A DNA stretch of 23,327 bases. It comes from JANLWK01 sp031364505 (GTDB lineage Bacteria; Eisenbacteria; RBG-16-71-46). Positions 17,705 to 23,327 of this stretch are shown in pieces. A program made the position numbers and the translations under genes. Where the stretch lies: positions 1 through 23,327 of the forward strand of contig JANLWK010000285.1 of the NCBI GenBank assembly GCA_031364505.1. The letters run 5' to 3'. Each line of letters begins with the position of its first letter. Position 1 is the stretch's first letter. Below the pieces are notes generated by a model. That model searched no databases, was not told the DNA's origin, and saw nothing but the letters and a program-made list of their open reading frames with translations.

Positions 17705-17728
17705 CGAGGTGTCTGCGCGGACACCTCG
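17705..17728 (+). terminator. 9-bp hairpin after the exporter operon
   Basis: CGAGGTGTC at 17705-17713 pairs perfectly with GACACCTCG at 17720-17728 around the loop TGCGCG. It lies 34 nt after the last permease stop. There is no T run, as with the hairpins after tonB and uvrA. Confidence 0.45.
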
Positions 17729-17784
17729 GCGGTGCGCGCAGAACCGCTAGAGCGTTGGGTCGCAGTGCAGCAATACCGAACAAA

Positions 17785-17802
17785 ACTGTCCCCGGGGACA
17801 GT
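17785..17802. repeat. Palindromic repeat copy 1
   Basis: ACTGTCCCCGGGGACAGT, a perfect 18-bp palindrome. Its left flank CGAACAAA resembles the CGAACGAA tail of copies 3 and 4, so the unit is asymmetric, with its tail towards the minus direction. Confidence 0.85.
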
Positions 17803-17899
17803 GGCCCCTCGAGAGACCGCCCGCATCAGAACCCGTTCGAACAGGAAGCGCGGGATCATCGCCGCGCGATTGCGGCTCGCGCCACATTCCCGTACGCGA

Positions 17900-17917
17900 A
17901 CTGTCCTCGAGGACAGT
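17900..17917. repeat. Palindromic repeat copy 2
   Basis: ACTGTCCTCGAGGACAGT, a perfect 18-bp palindrome with a variant centre. It lacks the CGAACGAA tail on either side. It lies 97 nt from copy 1 and 23 nt from copy 3. Confidence 0.85.
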
Positions 17918-17930
17918 GTTGTGTAGCGCG

Positions 17931-18074
17931 ATCGAACGAAACTGTCCTCAAGGACAGTTCGATTTTGCGCGCATGAACAAGTACGAATGCGCATCGCGAC
18001 TAGCACGCCGTCGACCGCACGAACGCGATCATCATCACAAGGCGCCACTGTCCCCGGGGACAGTTTCGTTCGAT
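17931..18074. repeat. 144-bp segment bounded by a 17-bp perfect inverted repeat (contains copies 3 and 4)
   Basis: ATCGAACGAAACTGTCC at 17931-17947 is repeated exactly, inverted, at 18058-18074. Copy 3 (17941-17958, one central mismatch) and copy 4 (18047-18064, perfect) of the palindrome form the inner part of each end. The arrangement resembles a small non-autonomous element or a paired REP-type unit. The 88 nt between copies 3 and 4 hold no recognisable gene. Confidence 0.65.
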
Positions 18075-18156
18075 GTCGCTAACCTGCCCCGGGGCGGGTC
18101 GAGTCGGCGCTTCGAAGCGTGGCCGCGGCGGCAAGCAACTTGCGCGGCATTCGGGC

Positions 18157-18537
18157 ATGACCGACGACCCGTAGGCTTTCGTCCCCCCGCACTGTCCGAA
18201 TCGCGCCTGCCCATTTCACGCAGGCATCAAGGGTTGGCGCTGGGTACGCGACGGCTTCTTCAAGCGCGGTGTCACCCAGACCTGTGTCCAGCGTTTCCGG
18301 TGTCGCCACTGCCGACGTCGCTTCAGCCGGCAGACGTTCGATGCGACCTTCAAGCTCAGGCGCCCGGAGCTCGTCGAGCAGGTCGTTCGCCGGCTGCCGA
18401 GCGGCATCAGTGTGCGCCAGCTCGGGCGCGAACTGAGCGCGTCGGCTCAGACGATTGCTATTCACATCCGTCGCCTGGGTCACAGCAGCTCGTGGTTCCA
18501 GGCCCGCGCCAGCCGGCGGCGTCTCCGCAAGGAATAG
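18157..18537 (+). pseudogene. Decayed zinc-ribbon/HTH transposase-like gene, premature TAG at codon 6 and truncated
   Basis: Reading from ATG 18157 gives MTDDP, then a TAG at 18172-18174. The same frame stays open for 120 more codons to a TAG at 18535-18537. That stretch begins with PPHCPNRACPFH (Cys-x4-Cys), followed by GWRWVRDGFFKR, then VQRFRCRHCRRRFSRQTF (Cys-x2-Cys zinc ribbon), KLRRPELVEQVVRRL and a helix-turn-helix-like GISVRQLGRELSASAQTIAI. I recall this zinc-ribbon plus HTH arrangement as the N-terminus of a transposase-like family with a larger catalytic C-terminal part, which is missing here. With both an early stop and a lost catalytic half it cannot be active. It sits beside the palindromic repeats, which suggests one old insertion region. 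The overlapping frame that continues into uvrA is not a gene. Confidence 0.7.
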
Positions 18538-18589
18538 AAGCGGGTTCGGAGCCCCGCGCCGCCCGCGGCAAGCCCGCTCGTGACACCGG

Positions 18590-18598
18590 TGCTATAGT
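18590..18598 (+). promoter_or_regulatory. Extended -10 promoter directly before uvrA
   Basis: TGCTATAGT matches the extended -10 pattern TGnTATAAT except for one base. No -35 is seen 17 bp upstream, as is common for extended -10 promoters. A start about 7 nt downstream of it would fall 3-4 nt before the uvrA ATG, giving a leaderless transcript. No ribosome site is visible. Confidence 0.5.
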
Positions 18599-18608
18599 CG
18601 GTCGTCTC

Positions 18609-21524
18609 ATGCGCCACGCACCGACACCCCGCAGGGCCGCCCCGCCCGATGCGCCTCCGGCGGCGCCCTCCGTCCCCGGGGCCCCACCGGGACGTGGCCT
18701 GCGCGACATCGTCATCCGCGGCGCGCGCGAGCACAACCTCCAGAACCTGAACCTCCGCCTTCCGCGCCAGAGCCTGATCGTCATGACGGGTGTGTCCGGC
18801 TCGGGCAAGTCGTCGCTGGCGTTCGACACGCTGTACGCCGAGGGCCAGCGACGCTACGTCGAGTCGCTGTCGGCGTACGCGCGCCAGTTCCTCGGACAGA
18901 TGGAGAAGCCCGAAGTCGACGCGATCGAGGGACTGTCGCCGGCGATCGCGATCGAGCAGCGCGGCGCCGGCTCCAACCCGCGCTCCACGGTCGCCACCGT
19001 GACCGAGATCTACGACTACCTGCGCCTGCTGTTCTCGCGCGTGGGCGAGCAACACTGCCCGAATTGCGGCACGCGCATGCGGCGGCAGAGTGTCCAGGAG
19101 ATCGTCGACGCGGTGCTCGACCGGCTGGGTGGCGCGAAGATCGCGCTGCTGGCACCGCTCGTGCGCGGGCGCAAGGGCGAGTACCGGAAGGAGCTGGAAT
19201 CGGTGCACCGGCAGGGCTACCTGCGCGCGCGCATCGACGGCGCGTGGGTCGAGCTGGACGACCCGCCCAAGCTCGCGCGCTACAAGCGCCACGACATCGA
19301 CATCGTGGTGGACCGCCTCACCGTGACGGGGGACGCGCGCTCGCGGCTCGCGGACTCGGTCGAGACGGCGCTCAAGCTCGGCAACGGGCTCGTCACCGTG
19401 GCGCGCGACGGCGAGGACGACCTGCCGTTCAGCCAGGGCGCGGCGTGCCCGAACTGCGGCACGAGCGTCGAAGAGCTGCAGCCGCGCAGCTTCTCGTTCA
19501 ACTCGCCGTACGGCGCGTGCAAATCGTGTGACGGCATCGGCACCCAGCTCAGGGTGGATCCCGCACGCGTCGTGCCCGACGCGAGCCTGTCCATCCGCGA
19601 CGGCGCCATCGCGGCCTGGGGCGACGCCGAGGGGACGTGGATCGGCGGGACCCTGCGCGCGCTGGCGAAGAAGTTCGACTTCTCGCTCGACGTGCCGTGG
19701 AAGAAGCTCCCGGCGCGCGTGCGCGGCCTGCTGCTGCAGGGCAGCGGTGACGAGGCGGTGCGTTTCGAGTTCAAGACCCAGAAGGGGTCGTCGTTCGTCC
19801 ACACCTCGAAGTACGAGGGTGTGATCCCGAGCCTCGAGCGCCGCTTTCGGCAGACGACGAGTGACGCGGTGCGTCGCGGCATCTCGGCGCTGATGAACCC
19901 GACTCCGTGCCCCGACTGCGGCGGCCGGCGGCTGCGCCCCGAGAGCCTCGCGGTGCGCGTCCAGGGCCGGAACATCGCAGAGTGGTGCGAGAAATCGGTG
20001 TCGGCCGCCCGCCGCGACTTCGCCGGCGTCGCGTTCGAGGGTTCGGACGCGCGCATCGCGGCGCCGATCCTGCGCGAGATCACGAGCCGCCTCGGCTTCC
20101 TCGACGACGTGGGGCTCGGTTATCTCACGCTCGAACGCTCGGCCGGATCGCTCGCCGGCGGCGAGGCCCAGCGCATCCGCCTCGCGACCCAGATCGGCTC
20201 GCAGCTCACCGGCGTGCTGTACATCCTCGACGAGCCGTCGATCGGGCTCCATCACCGCGACAACCAGAGGCTGCTCCGCACCCTCGAGCGGCTGCGCGAT
20301 CTCGGCAACACGCTCGTCGTGGTCGAGCACGACGAGGACACGATGAACCGCGCGGACTTCCTCGTCGACTTAGGCCCCGGCGCCGGCCGGCACGGCGGCC
20401 GGCTGGTGGCCGCCGGCACCCCCGCCGAGGTGCGCGCGACGCCCGCGTCGCTCACCGGGCAGTACTTGAACGGCACGCGGCGCATCGAGACGCCGCGCGA
20501 TCGCCGTCGCGGCAACGGTGAATCGCTCGAGGTCGTCGGCGCTCGCGCCCACAACCTGAAGGACCTGGACGTGCGCTTCCCGCTCGGTACGCTGACCTGC
20601 GTCACGGGCGTGTCGGGCTCGGGGAAGAGCACGCTCGTGAACGACATCCTGCTCGCGGAGCTGCAGCGTCACTTCGGCATCGAGGGCGTGATTCCCGGCG
20701 CCCACAAGGCCATCCGGGGCGCCCAGCACCTCGACAAGGTCGTGGCGATCGACCAGAGCCCGATCGGCCGCACGCCGCGGTCGAATCCCGCCACCTACAC
20801 GGGCGCCTTCACGTTCATCCGCGACCTGTTCGCGAAGCTGCCGGAATCGCGCGTGCGCGGCTACGCGCCCGGGCGTTTCTCGTTCAACGTGAAGGGCGGG
20901 CGGTGCGAGGAGTGCGAGGGGGACGGGCTCAAGAAGATCGAGATGCACTTCCTGCCCGACGTCTACGTGCGCTGCGACCTGTGCCACGGCCGCCGCTACA
21001 ACCGCGAGACCCTCGAGATCCTGTACAAGGGCCGCTCGATCGCCGACGTGCTCGAGATGACCGTCGAAGAGGCGGTGGAATTCCTCGGCGCGGTGCCGCC
21101 GCTCCGCCGCAAGCTCGAGACGCTGCGCGCGGTCGGCCTCGGCTACCTGCATCTCGGCCAGGCGGCGACGACGCTGTCGGGCGGCGAGGCCCAGCGCGTG
21201 AAGCTCGCGACCGAGCTGTCGCGCGTCGAGACGGGGCGCACGCTGTACGTGCTCGACGAGCCGACGACGGGGCTCCACTTCGAGGACGTGCGCGTGCTGC
21301 TCGACGTGCTGCAGGCGCTCGTCGAGCGCGGCAACACCGTGGTCGTCATCGAGCACCACCTGGACGTCATCAAGTCGGCCGACTGGCTGCTCGACCTGGG
21401 TCCCGAGGGCGGCGACGCCGGCGGGCGCCTGGTCGCCGAGGGCACGCCGGAACGCGTGGCGAAGGCGCGGCAATCGCACACCGGCGCCGCCCTTCGCTCG
21501 ATGCCGTCGTTCACGGCGCGCTGA
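18609..21524 (+). CDS. uvrA: Excinuclease ABC subunit A
   Basis: 971 residues, slightly longer than the usual 940-950 because of an Ala/Pro-rich N-terminal extension of about 30 residues. UvrA is the damage-recognition ATPase of nucleotide excision repair. It has two ABC modules: Walker A near 61-68 (GVSGSGKS) and 667-674 (GVSGSGKS). Zinc modules are Cys280/283/304/307 and Cys766/769/789/792. The second signature is the standard SGGEAQR; the first reads LAGGEAQR, with Ala516 in place of Ser. The start at 18609 is chosen because it is the only ATG before the conserved RDIVIRGAREHNLQNL; the open frame reaches back to 17916, but through repeats and the transposase relic. The promoter lies just upstream. 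Confidence 0.96.
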   Translation: MRHAPTPRRAAPPDAPPAAPSVPGAPPGRGLRDIVIRGAREHNLQNLNLRLPRQSLIVMTGVSGSGKSSLAFDTLYAEGQRRYVESLSAYARQFLGQMEKPEVDAIEGLSPAIAIEQRGAGSNPRSTVATVTEIYDYLRLLFSRVGEQHCPNCGTRMRRQSVQEIVDAVLDRLGGAKIALLAPLVRGRKGEYRKELESVHRQGYLRARIDGAWVELDDPPKLARYKRHDIDIVVDRLTVTGDARSRLADSVETALKLGNGLVTVARDGEDDLPFSQGAACPNCGTSVEELQPRSFSFNSPYGACKSCDGIGTQLRVDPARVVPDASLSIRDGAIAAWGDAEGTWIGGTLRALAKKFDFSLDVPWKKLPARVRGLLLQGSGDEAVRFEFKTQKGSSFVHTSKYEGVIPSLERRFRQTTSDAVRRGISALMNPTPCPDCGGRRLRPESLAVRVQGRNIAEWCEKSVSAARRDFAGVAFEGSDARIAAPILREITSRLGFLDDVGLGYLTLERSAGSLAGGEAQRIRLATQIGSQLTGVLYILDEPSIGLHHRDNQRLLRTLERLRDLGNTLVVVEHDEDTMNRADFLVDLGPGAGRHGGRLVAAGTPAEVRATPASLTGQYLNGTRRIETPRDRRRGNGESLEVVGARAHNLKDLDVRFPLGTLTCVTGVSGSGKSTLVNDILLAELQRHFGIEGVIPGAHKAIRGAQHLDKVVAIDQSPIGRTPRSNPATYTGAFTFIRDLFAKLPESRVRGYAPGRFSFNVKGGRCEECEGDGLKKIEMHFLPDVYVRCDLCHGRRYNRETLEILYKGRSIADVLEMTVEEAVEFLGAVPPLRRKLETLRAVGLGYLHLGQAATTLSGGEAQRVKLATELSRVETGRTLYVLDEPTTGLHFEDVRVLLDVLQALVERGNTVVVIEHHLDVIKSADWLLDLGPEGGDAGGRLVAEGTPERVAKARQSHTGAALRSMPSFTAR

Positions 21525-21595
21525 GCCAGGGCGACGCCGGGATGCGTTCCGGACGGCGCCGCGTGGCCGTGACAATCCCCGTGGGAAGCGGCATC

Positions 21596-21622
21596 CTGTG
21601 GCCGTGACCGCTACGGCCGCGG
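21596..21622 (+). terminator. 10-bp hairpin after uvrA
   Basis: 21596-21605 pairs with 21613-21622 around GACCGCT: core GGCCGT/ACGGCC extended by four pairs, two of them G-U in plus-strand RNA. It lies 72 nt after the uvrA stop, with no T run. An 11-nt direct repeat GTGGCCGTGAC (21563-21573 and 21598-21608) overlaps its left arm, so an alternative fold is possible. Nothing else was recognised in 21525-21704. Confidence 0.35.
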
Positions 21623-21704
21623 ATGGTCGGGGCGGCGTTCTCGAAGTCCATCGGGACGGATCCACGCGTGCGTCGGATCCACGTCGAACAGGGACGACAC
21701 CACC

Positions 21705-22811
21705 ATGAATACGATCACGACGGCGACGGCCGGAACACCCCAGTCGCGCGTTTCCACACGGGCGCGCACGATGAAGGCGGTGGTCAAGGCCGCCGCGGCC
21801 CCCGGAGCCGAGATCCGCGAGGTGCCCGTCCCGTCCGCGCAAGCGGGCCAGGTGCTGCTCCGCGTGCTGCGCGCCGGGGTGTGTGGCACCGACCTCCACA
21901 TCTATACGTGGGACCGTTGGTCCCAGGACCGCATCAAGCCGCCGGTGACGCTCGGCCACGAATTCGTCGGCGAGATCGTCGAGCTGGGCGCGGGCGTCAC
22001 CGAGTTCCGCGCGGGCGAGCGCGTGAGTTGCGAGAGCCACATCATCTGCGAGCACTGCACCGCCTGCCGCACCGGCAACGGACACGTGTGCCCGAACACG
22101 CGCATCCTCGGCGTCGACGTGAACGGCGGGTTCGCCGAGTACGTCGTGGTTCCGGCCTCGAACGCGTGGCGCGCGCCCGCCAACATTCCGCTCGACGTGC
22201 AGGGCATCATGGAGCCGCTCGGCAACGCCGTGCACACGGCATTCGCCGGCGATCTCGCCGGCCAGCGCATCGCCGTCACCGGCTGCGGCCCCATCGGCCT
22301 GTTCGCCATCGCCGTGGCCCGCGCCGCGGGCGCGGTGCAGGTGATCGCCTCGGACGTCGCTCCCTACCGGCTCGACCTCGCGAAGAAGATGAACGCGGAC
22401 GGCGTCATCGACGTGTCGAAGGAGCCGTTCGTCGAACGGGTGATGCAGCTCACCGACGGCCGTGGCTTGGACGGCGTGCTCGAGATGTCGGGCAACCCGC
22501 AGGCGCTGCGCGACGGGCTCGCGGCACTCCGCAACGGGGGCAGGCTGTCGCTGCTCGGGCTGCCGCAGGCGCCGTTCGAGCTCGACTGGACAAAGCTGTT
22601 CATCTTCAAGGGCATCACGCTGCACGGCATCATCGGGCGGCGCATGTACCAGACCTGGTACCAGATGGACAACCTGCTCCGCTCGGGCCGTCTCGACGTG
22701 CGCCCCGCGATCACGCACGTCATGCCGATGGAGCGCTTCGACGACGCCATCGGCCTGCTGCGATCGGGCAACGCCGGCAAGGTCGTCCTCGTACCGTGGG
22801 GCCAGGAGTAG
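21705..22811 (+). CDS. tdh: L-threonine 3-dehydrogenase
   Basis: Zinc-dependent medium-chain dehydrogenase that oxidises L-threonine with NAD+ to 2-amino-3-ketobutyrate, the first step of threonine to glycine conversion. 368 residues from ATG 21705. Catalytic zinc residues are Cys60 and His85-Glu86 (GHEFVGE); structural zinc cysteines are 115, 118, 121 and 129. Subtracting 22 from each gives 38, 63, 64, 93, 96, 99 and 107, the E. coli Tdh numbers as I recall them. The in-frame ATG at 21771 (MKAVVK) is therefore the family-normal start and the first 22 residues may be an extension or untranslated; neither start has a good ribosome site. The NAD+ fold shows TGCGPIGLFAIAVARAAGA. kbl follows after 37 nt. 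Confidence 0.96.
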   Translation: MNTITTATAGTPQSRVSTRARTMKAVVKAAAAPGAEIREVPVPSAQAGQVLLRVLRAGVCGTDLHIYTWDRWSQDRIKPPVTLGHEFVGEIVELGAGVTEFRAGERVSCESHIICEHCTACRTGNGHVCPNTRILGVDVNGGFAEYVVVPASNAWRAPANIPLDVQGIMEPLGNAVHTAFAGDLAGQRIAVTGCGPIGLFAIAVARAAGAVQVIASDVAPYRLDLAKKMNADGVIDVSKEPFVERVMQLTDGRGLDGVLEMSGNPQALRDGLAALRNGGRLSLLGLPQAPFELDWTKLFIFKGITLHGIIGRRMYQTWYQMDNLLRSGRLDVRPAITHVMPMERFDDAIGLLRSGNAGKVVLVPWGQE

Positions 22812-22837
22812 GCTGGGAGGCTAGGAGCCTGGAGCCT
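22810..22837 (+). promoter_or_regulatory. Hairpin in the tdh-kbl gap, next to the kbl ribosome site
   Basis: AGGCT at 22810-22814 and 22818-22822 pair with AGCCT at 22826-22830 and 22833-22837, giving two 5-bp stems joined by a GGG/GG internal loop with a 3-nt end loop. The kbl ribosome site GGGGAG (22838-22843) begins at the foot of the stem. It may tune kbl translation or protect mRNA ends. Confidence 0.35.
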
Positions 22838-22848
22838 GGGGAGTCATC

Positions 22849-23327
22849 ATGTTCGACCACGTGAAGCAGGAGTTGCAGGGCGAGCTGGACGCGATCCGCG
22901 AGGCGGGGCTGTGGAAGGACGAGCGCGTGCTCGCCTCGCCGCAGGGGGCGTCGGTGACGCTCGCCGACGGGCGCGAGGTGCTGGTGTTCTGCGCGAACAA
23001 CTACCTCGGGCTGTCGAGCCACCCGGACGTAATCGCCGCGGCGCATCGCGCGATGGACGAGCGCGGATTCGGGCTCAGCTCGGTGCGCTTCATCTGCGGC
23101 ACACAGGATCTGCACAAGCGGCTCGAGAAGAAGATCTCCGAGTTCCTCGGCACCGAGGACACCATTCTCTACGCCGCGTGCTTCGACGCCAACGGTGGCG
23201 TGTTCGAGCCGCTGCTCGGCGAGCAGGACGCGGTGATCTCGGACGAGCTGAACCACGCCTCGATCATCGACGGCGTTCGGCTGTGCAAGGCGAAGCGCTG
23301 GCGCTACAAGAACGCCGACATGGCCGA
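22849..23327 (+). CDS. kbl: Glycine C-acetyltransferase (2-amino-3-ketobutyrate CoA ligase), N-terminal part
   Basis: The window ends after 159 codons of a longer gene (family about 400 residues), so the PLP lysine is not visible. The product cleaves 2-amino-3-ketobutyrate from Tdh with CoA to glycine and acetyl-CoA. Visible family blocks are FCANNYLGLSSHPDVIAAAH, GFGLSSVRFICGTQDLHKRLE, FDANGGVFEPLLGEQDAVIS and DELNHASIIDGVRLCKA, all typical of the alpha-oxoamine synthase family and closest to Kbl. The GGGGAG ribosome site lies 5 nt upstream of ATG 22849. Placement directly after tdh settles the choice against the paralogous enzymes BioF and HemA. Confidence 0.95.
   Translation, partial: MFDHVKQELQGELDAIREAGLWKDERVLASPQGASVTLADGREVLVFCANNYLGLSSHPDVIAAAHRAMDERGFGLSSVRFICGTQDLHKRLEKKISEFLGTEDTILYAACFDANGGVFEPLLGEQDAVISDELNHASIIDGVRLCKAKRWRYKNADMA

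Noticed and set aside
17785..18064. Possible CRISPR-like repeat array
   Set aside because: Only four units with gaps of 97, 23 and 88 nt, inverted orientations and palindromic repeats only 18 nt long; no cas gene.
18083..18098. CCTGCCCCGGGGCGGG as a fifth palindrome copy
   Set aside because: It is a near-palindrome but lacks the ACTGTCC/GGACAGT arms and the tail, so it is not the same repeat.
17916..18608. Upstream extension of the uvrA frame, or a separate gene here
   Set aside because: The translation crosses three palindromic repeats and the transposase relic in the wrong frame; conserved UvrA sequence begins only after 18690.
21525..21704. tRNA or small RNA in the uvrA-tdh gap
   Set aside because: No cloverleaf or TTCGANTC arm is visible; only a direct repeat and a terminator-like hairpin.
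20370..22718. 782-codon minus-strand frame antisense to uvrA and tdh
   Set aside because: It spans the ends of two certain genes, has His/Arg/Gly-rich nonsense composition and no start signal; a shadow frame. The 616-codon frame at 18480-20330 is rejected for the same reason.

Overview
The window comes from a high-GC (roughly 70% by eye), diderm, Gram-negative-type bacterium. TonB, ExbB/ExbD, a lipoprotein with a lipobox and a TolC-like outer-membrane factor all require two membranes. The style of the genes (many TPR proteins, YIP1, dense ATGA/GTGA overlaps, U-less hairpins after operons) recalls poorly cultured phyla such as Candidatus Eisenbacteria or neighbours of the FCB group and Acidobacteria. 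This placement is from memory and not proven by the sequence.

Layout. (1) 1-1758 minus: a membrane TPR protein, cut by the left edge. (2) 1993-3303 plus: asparaginyl-tRNA synthetase, convergent with (3) 3300-4898 minus, a polytopic GT-C-like membrane protein; the two genes share a CTAG palindrome as overlapping stops. (4) 5165-10740 plus: a compact envelope-energising operon of a PstS-like lipoprotein, a TPR protein, a STAS protein, ExbB/TolQ, ExbD, a second ExbD and TonB. It starts behind a TTGACA promoter and ends in a 17-bp hairpin. (5) 10932-17670 plus: a YIP1-family membrane protein, then a MacAB-TolC-type exporter with outer-membrane factor, adaptor, stand-alone ATPase and two different FtsX/MacB-type permeases. 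(6) 17671-18608: a 0.94-kb island with no intact gene. It carries four ACTGTCC...GGACAGT palindromes, a 17-bp inverted repeat and a decayed transposase. (7) 18609-21524 plus: uvrA, probably leaderless. (8) 21705-23327 plus: tdh and the start of kbl, the two-step pathway from threonine to glycine plus acetyl-CoA.

How the genes work together. Block 4 looks like a proton-motive-force machine: an ExbB-ExbD motor with two ExbD types and TonB, linked by operon structure to a periplasmic solute-binding lipoprotein, a periplasmic TPR scaffold and a cytoplasmic STAS switch. There is no PstCAB transporter and no TonB-dependent receptor in the window. Block 5 should form a tripartite efflux or secretion pump. 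Block 8 is a catabolic pair. The most unusual parts are the composition of block 4 and the repeat/transposase island upstream of uvrA. No rRNA, tRNA or CRISPR array was recognised.
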